Source of the DNA: Diprion similis | Taxonomy: Eukaryota; Arthropoda; Insecta; Hymenoptera; Diprionidae | Assembly (NCBI RefSeq): GCF_021155765.1 | Contig: NC_060110.1 | Coordinates: 18,560,001 to 18,624,000 of the forward strand | Direction of reading: 5' to 3' | DNA: 64,000 bases | In this document: piece after piece, positions 50,580 through 60,981 of the stretch | How the letters are laid out: each line of letters starts with the position of its first letter | How positions within the stretch are numbered: the stretch's first letter is position 1 | The notes under the pieces: model-generated | Seen by the model: only the letters and a program-made list of their open reading frames with translations | Databases searched by the model: none | What the model was told of the DNA's origin: nothing | Translations under genes and position numbers: made by a program

Positions 50580-53500
50580 TTAGGCTTTTCCAGTATGATT
50601 TGATTTGTCCAGGGAGTCTCCAGAAGAATGTAACGAGCCTACAAATAAAATAACAATTTATACATAAAGAATAATTAACATCAAAATTAGGGTGGGCCAA
50701 AAAAAAATTTCAAGATAATGAAAGAGAAATTCTCTGAAAGTTCAAACACTTAATCTTAAGATCTCAAACTTCCACAGAATTTGTTTTTCATCATCTTGAA
50801 CGATATTTTCACAGTAAATTTTTTTTTTTGGGCCCCACCCTAATGAACATACGTATTTATAATATATTTGATTCTAATTTGCTTGGTAGCGTATTAGCGA
50901 TGGTATAGTATCTGACAAATCAATTAATCAAGCTACTGCGTCATGTTTTGGAATTTGAAATAAGACACATCGCATTGATTTTTCCGTTCAGACAGGATTT
51001 TTAAACATTGACTCTACTGAGAGCCAATTGTGAAGTGGAATGATTAAGCAAACTAAGGTGAGTCTATGCCTTGCATTAAGTGCTGTACGTGGTGTTTATA
51101 ACCACTAGTACGTATACACATAATCACAAAATCAATAAAGAAAGAGAAAAATTAAAGAAGCAAGCGCCATTAGTGTACAAACAAAGCTGTAATGCTAAAA
51201 TAGTACCTACTCAATATGTGTAAAGTAGTTGATGTTTTACAACTGAGGATCGATGATAAAGACGTGTAATTGAGAATTCTACTCTATGATGTGGTGCTAT
51301 ATGAATAAATATATTCTGCCCAATAACTGGATTACAAAATTAACGACTACGAGAAAAAAGGCATATAAAGTAAAGATCTAAAATAAACCTGCCACAGATT
51401 CTATTTTGAATTATTTCCTTCCATTGTACTCCAAAACTGCCTTACTTTAGAGAAGCGCTTGCGTCCTTGCGTGCATAAATAAAAATCCAACCGATTACAA
51501 CATGATTGAAATAAGAATCATTCCAGTTTCCCTAAAGCTGGAGGTGAGGTGAGTATTTTGTGTGAAAGCTTTTATGCGATTTTTTAAACAAACCTTTGTG
51601 ATTCCGTACACGCTGCTCACGTTGATGGGGATGGAAAACCGGATTTCGTGGAGGTGGTAATATATCATCCCCCCAAGAATGCGAGGTTCCCAAAGGTGGC
51701 AAAAATGGAGGAGGCGGACCATGATGATACATATGGACATGTTCGTTGCTAAATGGTGGCGGTGAGCGATGGTTGTAAGAGGGATGCAACGGAGGTGACA
51801 GCGGCGGTGGTGGAGAACTGGCATCTTCGTATCTACCAGGTGGATGAGGAAGAGGTATTGGGGGTGGCGAGGACAGACGTCCTCCTAACGGCGGAGGCCT
51901 CCTACTAATATCGTACATCGGTCCCCCTCCAGAATGTGGCGGTGCCGGTATAACGGGATACGGAGGGTATGGTGGAAATGGAGGTATAGGGGGAGGAATA
52001 CCTGAGGAACCAGTAAACAATATAGGAGAACTTGATGTCTCTGCTCCCAAAAATAATTGAGGGGACGATGCTGTCTCTCCGTTCGTCTCCATGCCTGTGT
52101 GGGAGTTTTCATTAGGTAAAAACATAATATGTAACTGTACCCTGTATATGTGACAAGCTTTTACGTTACAAAATGAGATCAACCTTTACCTGATCCTGAT
52201 GCTTATTATTACCTAGTTATACACGCAAAATACTTATAATAGTTTGTTAGATCAGTTGTTTTTCCATAATAAGTATTCTACAAATTAAAATTTTTGACAT
52301 GACTTTGAAATACATTTCGAAAAAAGATGAATTCTCAATAAATGTAAATATTACCCGTCAGAATATTTTATCCATTGGTCATTAATAGTTCAAAGACTCT
52401 GTAGATTATACTTTTTGACGTCAGATTTCAAAACGTTACATTAGAAGGTCACTTTTTGATAGACTAGTATCACGGAAATATTTGGAAAAGTGTCAATACG
52501 AAGGGTGTAGATGGGCCTTGTAATGTAAGAGTATGAAATATCCAAGTATTGTCAGAATACTAAGTAGAAGATTTGAAGGGAAAGTAAAAATGACCACTAA
52601 AAAAAGACATTCGCATCAGAAATATTATACTTACGATGTAATTTTGAATCGGCATCTACGTCGTTTATACTTTTCTCCACCATAGTCAGTCGATTTCGTA
52701 ATTGGCTGGCTTCAGCCTTCGATTCTTCCAAGCGTCGTTCACTTTGTCGGGCGATTACCTAAAGATCAAAATAATAATGGTAATAATCCTTTAGAACTGA
52801 TCGTTATCATTAGAATATTTTAGAAATATAGTGGCATGCGTTAAATTACCCATTGTTCGTGCGATTTTGTTTCCAAGGCTGAAATCTGACTCTTATATTC
52901 CCGTTCTTGATCCAGTATTTCCCTCTTCAAAGTTTCAATTTGTTGCCTATAATTCTGAATTTCATTCTGCATCGTTTGTATCCTGTCAACGGTTGAAGTT
53001 ACCTCACCTTGTTTCTGCACCCACATTGCTTCCTGCATGCCAAGTTCTCTGAAATAATAAATAAACCAAAAAGAAATTAAAAATATATTTACCTACCATA
53101 TTCAAGATTTATATAATCAATCATGGTTCTGAAAGAGTTGAAGCAATAGCCAGAATAGATGGTGTTGCTTAAAACATTCCCAACTTACTTTTGCAATTGA
53201 CTTTCTTTTTCTTTAAAGTAATTTGAAAGCACTTCAAGTCGGGTTTGCGCTTCTATTTTATCACGTTCGGCCAATTCATATTGTTCCGTAATTGAAGCAA
53301 TTTCCTCTTTAATTAGCTTTGTGTGTTCTGTAAAAATGAAAATACGCCTATCTATATGTACAAATCAGTGCTGAACAAGTAATGAACTCTCTTGTATGCC
53401 TATGAAAAATATGTGCATAAATACGTGCTATGTTATTAAACTAGCAAATGACATACCCTCGAGTAGTTGGTGAGCTCCTTCCACTTCGGTTAGTTTAATT

Positions 53501-56500
53501 TTAAGTTCATCTCTCTCTTTAGCAATGACTTGTGCATCAGCCTTGATGTGGGACACGTCATAAAGTTTTTTGAAATCCAATTTATCGTTACTTTGTTTCA
53601 TTATTTCTGCAAGATCGTTCAATGCCACTTCCTTCGAAGTCAACTGATTACTCAAAGTGGCACGTTCTTCAGAAAGCTTTGGGAGGAAAATTTTTTGAAA
53701 AGAAGATAACGAACAATTATGTCGATATGAAGGAGAAAATTTGCCGCCATCATGTTCAGTAATTACAGTAAGTTAAAATGGATCATAATTAGTGTACCTT
53801 ATCAACTCGGTCATTGAGCTGTAAAATTTTAGCTGTCAAATCTTTTTCAAGATTCTTTTTCAGGTTGCTCTGCACTTTCAATTCTTCTGTTAGTCGTGTT
53901 ACTTCCACCTCAAATTGCTGGTACTTCTCTTGAGTAATGGCAAGCTCGGCAGTTAGGACTTCATTCTGTGAAAATTTTTATCGTTTACATTTGAAGTATA
54001 TATTCAAACGCTTCAGAGCTTTACCGTTTTAAATCAACATGTATTTTACATGAAGCATTCCATGTCAACTCAACCTGGGGACTCATATTTTTCTTTTTTC
54101 CAAAATTATTTGTGGGTATAGCAGGAACTCAAAATTAATGTAATTGTTAATTTTTCAATGTTTTCTTACATTTCTCTGAAAAATCTCCTATGAGCATTGA
54201 CCGTCAGAAGACATGAAAAAACATTGTAATTGTCATATCTGAAAAAAATGCTAAAAATGCTGCATTTTATTTGCATTATTTTGCTACAAAACCCATGATA
54301 GTAAACTATCTCCTTCTAGGTGTTTAGAGACCTAGAAAATTTTTGATTTGCTTAAAGCATAGGAAAAATGTTATTCTTTCCCAGACTTAGGTGAAGTAAT
54401 TATTTTAAGACACTTTGAAGAGTCAATTAATGTGTCTTTTAAAAATTCAAAAAAAAGTGATTGCACTTTTCACGGGAATTTGTAAGAAATTTCGCTAACT
54501 GAAATACATTTGGGATTTAATTTTAATAAGTATTAATATGAAATAATTATTATGCATTAATCTGAAAATTAAAAAATAAAATATTTCTGCGTTTTTGGTG
54601 GAATAAAAAATGTTATAGGTTTCTAGAGAACTAGAAAGAGGTCATTCACAATCATGAATCTTGTGCCAAAATGATGATTGGAATTGTTTCAGATTTTACT
54701 ATCAGGTAATTTTCTAATGGCTTTCGACAGTCATTGATCATGGGGGATTTCTTAGAATAATGATTAAAAAAAATTGACTCAGCTGTTTTTGAGGTCCCAC
54801 TACACCTACAATGAATTTCGGGAAAAACAAAAAATATGAGGGTTGGGATTTAGTCGACTTGATTTGGAATGCCCCACATATATTTTACAGTTTATGTAAG
54901 AAGAATTTATTTATAAATGATTTTTGAATTAGGTTGCTTCTCATAGTTCCAAACAACAGAAAGCGTGATCGTGAAGCAAAAGCAGGCACATACTTAGGAT
55001 TATTTAAGTATGGACTATAGCAATTTCTATTATACCAATCGCGATGATTTACAATTTCAAGCCAGTAATGTATGGCTAAATACCTATATGGCTACTTGAA
55101 CGAATTTTGGATAGATACTTAAATTCATGATGAGCTTTGAATTTAAAAATATTGGTATTACAGGTGAATTACGTTTTACAAACCTCAAGTCTGACGAACT
55201 CGAGCTGAATGACAGTAAGAATGTATAGTTATTTATGAGTAAGATGGTATATTGAAATTAAAATAAAGGAAAGAAATTACCTCTTGGGCTTTGAGATTGA
55301 GGCTGTTGGTTAATGACTCATTTGTAGCTTGTTGAGCATTTAAACGAGTTTGCAAATCTTCCACTGATTGAGCCAGTGGATTATCATCACTCTGTGATGC
55401 TAGAAACTCACGCAACATACGCTCTAGTTCCAAACCGGCTTCCGTTGCACTCTCTAATTCCTTTTCTAATGTAATAATTTGGTCTTCCAATTCTCCTTTG
55501 GTGACCTACAATCAAGTTATTCGTAACAATTGTTAGAATGATATTACAAAAATTGTTCCATTTGATATTTACCTGTGCCATTTCCAGCTCTGACTTTAAG
55601 GAAAGTACCATTTCATTGGATCCAAAGGATTCATCTTCGATGGAATTCAACTAGAAACGAGATACAAATGGGCATTGGACGTTGCATCGCCTCTAATATG
55701 TTCAATTTACTTTCTGTACATTGTATTGAATTGACATCTGTTCAAAAGATGTTGTCGTCTCACCTTGTTTTTGGTAGTTTTCAAGTCTTCACCCAGTATC
55801 ATGTTTTCTTTCGTCATCACTAGCAATTCCTTTTCAAGTCTATTGATTTTAGCTACTAGCTCTTTATCGCGTCTCTGGTTCTATAAAGTATAAAATTATT
55901 TTTAATTTATTACAAATATTAGGAAATATAATCTCCTATCTTGGGATGTATGACATACCAGCTAATTTAATGACAGCAATAAAACAAACCTCAATATAAT
56001 AATAGCCGAGCGAAAATAACAATGTAGTGAAAGCTGTTAAACCAAGATACATGAGTGTCTCTAAGTAATTATGTTGATCCCAGACTGGTAAATATGATCC
56101 AACATCTTCTCCTTCTGCATCTTGTTCCTGAAAATACATATCTTTGTTGAATTTGTGTGACAACAAGTTCAGAAAAACATTACTGTACTACTATGTAGGT
56201 AATATGAAAAAGTCTCATAAATTTCAGGTTGGATTTACGTGAAGTGTAACCTGACACTCTATAAGATCACGATAGAAATTACTGTGTTGTTCCAAATATA
56301 AGTCAACCCTGGATATAAGTGAACCCCAAGTTTTCAGTTCGTATTTCAGGACTATTAATTTTAATGATAAAATTCATATCACAAAATGAAAAGTATATAC
56401 ACATATGAATTTATGGCTTATAATTTTTTTAAGTAGGTACATTCATCAATAGAACTTAGGTAAAATGAAATATCGCAGCGCGAATTCCATTGGTCCGATT

Positions 56501-59500
56501 TCATTATTTATAAAATATAATTTCAGTCTATAAGGTAAATTTCCTAAAAATCTCAGATATAAGTCGAGTACAAGTTTTGGGGGGTCATGTTAATAAGAAA
56601 AAACCTCAACTTATATTCGGTACAATACAGTATATGCACATCAAATTTTACATTTTAATTCTAAGACATGATAGTTAGCTATAAAAAATGAGATAATAAA
56701 TGAAATATACAGCATAGGTTGCTTCCAATATTGAAATTTTGCGTTTTGTTTTGTGACAGACTGTACATTAATTTGTATTATCAATAGTTGATAACTCACC
56801 GAGTTCGATAAGGATGGATCCTTATCTAGATCAGGACAGTTGGAATTAATGTCACACACTTCAGGCGATGCCACTGAAAATAAAAAAAAATTATTTGAAC
56901 TCAAGTTACATACGGGCTCACAATTAAATAGATATGTGAATTTCCTGACCTGCATTACTGGGTTCTCCAGCAAATGGTAGAATTTTGCTAAATTGTGCCC
57001 AAATACCTTCTTCCGTAGATTCTGTTAATAAATCGTCCTCAGGGTGTATCTCAGGTTCGTTTTCTTGCGGTGGTTGAGATTCAGAGGTATCAGGTTTATT
57101 CATGTCGAATATACCAATGGTTGATTGATCTAGAACACATTTTATTTTTAATACATTAGAAAAGCAATGGAAATTTCTTTTAAATTTGTCACCTACCAAT
57201 TAAAGTTTTCCCTTCTAAACACACGATTTGCATAGTTTTCGAAATAGACAATAATTGACCTGTTAATTCTTACCATTGGCATACTGCGAGTTATCTTCAA
57301 CCATTAACAGATTTCTGGTGGTTGTTGATTTTTCTTCTTCCAAATTTGAATAGGGCTCCGTAGCTGTCTCTGGAATGCCAAAGTTGTGGTCATTCGCTTG
57401 ATCAGCACTTTCTGTTACTACTTCTTGTAAATTATTCTGTGAATGATCTTCAATCGCATTTTTTACTTCATCATCACTAACGCTGTAACTAGTGGAATTT
57501 TCACCATCACTCGTTGCGTGAAAAGGTACTTGATTATCATCTTGTTTGCTTATTTGGTTACTCGATGAAATTTCAGGGTTTCTTGCAAAAGTTGTTTTTT
57601 CAACATTGCCAGGCCCATTCACTTCGTAGTTATTGAAATTAATACTTCTGTCTAACAAATATTCGGTTTGTGCTTTTGAATCTTGAGACTCTTGTTGAGA
57701 GAAACTTCCATCAAGAACAGTTGTATCTGTCACCATCTCAGATGTGATTTCATGAAATGCTGCTTCTCTGTGATAACTCCCACTACTTTCCAAATTCATT
57801 TCTGGAGCAATCACATGACTTTGACGTATATTTGTAAGATGCAGACCTTCAACGGTTTCTACTAAAGGCACTGCATTTGGCATAAAATTATTGTCAACTA
57901 TATTACCACGAATTTTTTCCTCTACGCCAAGATTACTTTCTTGTGGATCATTAACTAAGCTGCCAGCAGCTTTGTCAGAGTTAAGTAATTCGCCTTCATT
58001 GCGATTTATTTCAGAATTATCAGCATTTTCCATTGTCCCTGTATTCTTTGGTGTATCATTATTTTCGCTGAAAATTCCATCAATCGGAAATTTTGTCTCT
58101 GAACCATCTCCAGTTTCGCTTTCCTTGTTGACATTCAGTTGTTTTGCAGAATTATCTGCACTGCCTTGTGCTGGTATGAATTCGTTCATTGAATCAGATT
58201 CACTAATTCGACTTTCTGTAGCAAGATTTTCGTTTGTACCTGAATGGTCTTCAACTGTTCTTGGGCTATCGAACATACTAGATGTCAAAAGATGGTCAAT
58301 TGAAGGATTTGGATGAACACTGAGGATCGGTTCTTGATCTGCTACATTGGTTGCTGCAATAATCGAATTTGGATAGCTGGGTTTAATTAATACTGGGTCA
58401 GCTATCAATGGAATTTTAGTTCCATCTATAACCTCATAGGATGGAGTTGCACTTTGTATGTCCTCCAACACTTGCTCTGATTTTTCTTGATCAGCTTCTA
58501 CTCCAAGTGCATGGAAAAAATTAGCCGTGGGGATAAACCCTTCCTGACTTTGAACAAATTTTACATTTCCTGCATCACTTGAGGTTTCTAATTTATTCAC
58601 AGCTCCATTTGCTTCAATTTCTACATTTTCAACATTATTTGAGACTTGCAATTCATCAGCAGAACTAGGAACATTTATTTTAGTATCCTGACTTGCACTA
58701 ACTTCTTGTTGCGGAACATCTACTGTACTTTCATCTGTAGTAACAACTTCTTGCTGTGGAACATTTCCTTGAAATTGATCATTGGTACCAGCTTCTTGTT
58801 GTACATCATTTCTGGGAAATTGATCATTGGTACTAACTTCTTGTTGTGGAATATCTACTTTAGTTTCATCAGTCGTAGTAACTTCTTGTTGCAAACCATT
58901 TCCTTGAAATTGATCATTGGTACCAACTTCTTTTTGTGGATCCTCTCCGGAAAATTGATCATTGGTATTAACTTCTTGTTGCGGAACATCTACTTTAGTT
59001 TCATCAGTCGTAGTAACTTCTTGCTGTGAACCATTTCCTTGAAATTGATGATCGGTACCAACGTCTTGTTGCTGAACATCTACCTTAGTTTCATCAGTCG
59101 TAGTACCAACTTCTTGTTGTGGAACATCTACTTTAGTTTGATCGGTTGCACTAACTTCTTGTTGAAAGAGTTCGGTAGGCACTTCATAAGTCAAATTGGT
59201 TTTCAAAATTTTCTGTTCCCGTACCATGTGTTTTGGTAAGTAACCACGCTTACCGTGTATCTGAAACAGTGCATTAAGCCATTTACGACGCAGTACTGAA
59301 AAAACAAAGGCAGAGCTTGAATCTGAGATTGAAAATACTATAAATTAACTGTAACAAATGTTTGGTCAGTAAAACTTCCATAAGGTGGTGGAGCGTTTTT
59401 TTTTCTTTTTAGAGTGCAATCTGAGATAATTTAGAATCTGCAACACGGCACCTTGTATAGCTAATGGCATGCTGTCAAATAGAATGTAGCTGTCAGAAGG

Positions 59501-60404
59501 ATAACAGAAAACAGTTCAGAGAGACCTTTCAAATATACTTACAATTAGCGTGAAATTATTTTACAATACACGCCACTTCAGACTATTCATATAACATGAT
59601 TACTATATGGAATACTATTATTTTGGAGGACTCTTATAAAGTGTTTCAATTTTTTTATGAACAATGTTCTGCAGATTCTGGTCACTGTTTTTACTTAGAT
59701 TACATTTGACAATAAAAGATTATCCTGACTTTTAGTCAAATACATTTTTCAATCTAATACAATCTATATCTGGAACAAAGCAGTACTTTTGTAACGATTT
59801 GTTTTAAAGATGGTCCGAAATGGATGTTTTACTTTAGTGAGCAGTATTTGGGTATCCGATATCCTGCTTACCTTCATTGTGATTTGATTAAATACTATTA
59901 TATATTATCGAAAAGGTAAAGAAACAGTTTTACAACAGAGAAAATGGATGAAAAAGAGGAAGTGACATCACTTAATGTTATGTATGTTCTAAACGTTGCA
60001 TTCAAATTGAGAATATGATGGTTTCAACAAACTGTTTGCAACGTTAACGTTTATAGGGAAACAAAATAGAAAACTGTACCTCGGCACCCCATACGTCTCG
60101 TCGACTACCAGCTTCCTTACTGTAGATTCTGACCTCTACATTGGCTGGGAAAGAAAGCATCAACGGTTCGATGCTGTTGTAACGAAGTAAAGTCCGAGCC
60201 AAGGAGACAGGTTCTGTAAATATTTGGGAATGAGTACACTATAAAATGCCTGTAAAAGTATAAAATATGGCTTCACTTACCATTGCACTTCTCATCGTAA
60301 CATAACCGTTTATCTGAAATAACTCCATCGCACCGTGTTATTGCACAAATAGCAATTATTGCTGATACTATAACTATATTCGTTAATAAATATATTTTCG
60401 TCAT
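50580..60404 (-). CDS. Tango1: Transport and Golgi organization protein 1 (MIA3 family)
   Basis: Sixteen exons: 60281-60404, 60080-60213, 57274-59260, 56950-57129, 56800-56873, 55990-56127, 55764-55880, 55573-55650, 55281-55505, 53798-53965, 53457-53676, 53189-53327, 52850-53048, 52635-52758, 51594-52094, 50580-50638, in phase, 1488 residues. It is an ER-exit-site receptor for collagen and other bulky cargo. Order: signal peptide (1-27); lumenal SH3-like MOTH domain (about 34-103, with KRLCYDEKCNEPVSLART and WGAEIHGKRGYLPKHMV); a long acidic lumenal region with 15-residue repeats (119-284); a transmembrane helix (about 856-878, TLMYLGLTAFTTLLFSLGYY); coiled coils (880-1300); a Pro-rich Sec23-binding tail (for example SPPPPLSPPLHP). 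The last exon (HSSGDSLDKSNHTGKA) was chosen over read-through at 51532 because it has a clean acceptor and phase. A 21-nt microexon may lie at 55184-55204. Confidence 0.94.
50687..50843. mobile_element. Short MITE of the same family as 3363-3785
   Basis: It starts TTAGGGTGGGCC and ends GGGGCCCCACCCTAA, with inner TCATCTTGAACGATATTTTC identical to the arm of the longer element. At 157 bp it looks like an internally deleted copy. No TA duplication is seen. It lies in the last intron of Tango1, with its end about 48 bases from the splice acceptor of the terminal exon. Confidence 0.85.
54053..54876. mobile_element. Foldback element in a Tango1 intron
   Basis: The left arm starts near GCATTCCATGTCAA, with CTCATATTTTTCTTTTTTCC and TGTGGGTATAGCAGGAACTC. 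Near the right end the reverse complements appear: GCATTCCAAATCAAG, CTCATATTTTTTGTTTTTCC and TGTAGGTGTAGTGGGACCTC. A further inner pair (CTCCTTCTAGGTGTTTAGAG against CTCTTTCTAGTTCTCTAGA) extends the arms, so nearly the full 820 bp can fold back. No protein is encoded. It fills most of the largest Tango1 intron (53966-55280). Confidence 0.75.
55184..55204 (-). other. Candidate 21-nt in-frame microexon of Tango1
   Basis: On the minus strand the order is CTGTCATTCAG|, 21 bases coding LEFVRLE, |GTTTGT. Both flanking exons end and begin in phase 0 at this place, and the seven residues make exactly one heptad with hydrophobic L and V where the coiled coil would want them. GTTTGT is also the donor used by exon 6 of this gene. 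I kept it out of the main model because 21 bases could occur by chance. Confidence 0.5.
56282..56630. mobile_element. MITE with TA duplication in a Tango1 intron
   Basis: The left end CTGTGTTGTTCCAAATATAAG and right end CTTATATTCGGTACAATACAG are inverted copies, flanked by TA at 56280-56281 and 56631-56632. Inside, AAGTGAACCCCAAGTTTT pairs with AAAACTTGTACTCGACTT-type sequence near the right end. The ends resemble the widespread family that ends in GAATATAAGTCGA-like sequence. No coding frame, 349 bp. It lies between Tango1 exons 5 and 6. Confidence 0.75.
58667..59164 (-). repeat. Eleven 15-residue tandem repeats in Tango1
   Basis: The coding sequence repeats a 45-bp unit eleven times (one unit has 48 bp). 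Two alternating peptide types share the start QQEV: one reads QQEVTTTDETKVDVP, the other QQEVGTNDQFQGNGP, with scattered changes. They lie between the SH3-like domain and the acidic lumenal region, and they leave long antisense open frames on the plus strand that are shadows. Confidence 0.92.
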
Positions 60405-60981
60405 ATTTTCACTAAAACAAAGTTCCACATCACTACAAAATTCCACTGACACAGCCTTGTACGCACATCGCAGTCACAGATTTCATATCACAGAGATTTG
60501 TAGACTCTGTCCTGAAAGCGGTTCAGCTTCTTTCACGCCCTCTGATGAATTCTTATCGAACTAGTCTTACACGCTGTCGAGCCGAGCAATACATAACGCA
60601 ACATTGGCATATACAACGGCATATAGGTATAATATATTCATTCTTGTGGTTGTTGGTCAAGTAAATCCTTTTAAATCCCTTCATCACGGTCAACAGCTTA
60701 CGTGACGTAAAATGTAAATAGGATTGAGGGTGACAGAAGCATAACAAAAGAAGAAAAAGCAATTTAAGCCTTTCAGCAACAGCTTATGAATGAATTTCAT
60801 ATGTTTTATTTCGTGTTTGAAAGTATTCACTTTAATCGCAAGTAATTGCTACATTGTTTGATATAATTTACATGATTTCGTATTAATTGTTAATATACGC
60901 AAACTTTGACGCTATTTGGCACGTCCCCGCGTTGTCTTAAAAAAATTAAAGAAAACAAACATGTTCCGACCAAATATCTTC
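60405..60981. promoter_or_regulatory. Tango1 promoter region and 3' UTR of the next gene
   Basis: Both neighbours read leftward. The Tango1 start must lie just above 60404. The 3' UTR of the proline-rich gene runs down from 60981, and minus-strand AATAAA (TTTATT at 60805-60810) is a good end for it. No other gene is seen. Confidence 0.5.

Noticed and set aside
58646-59239. Long plus-strand open frames (127 and 66 codons) in the 58.6-59.2 kb region
   Set aside because: They are antisense shadows of the Tango1 repeat; the repeat period keeps stops out of more than one frame.
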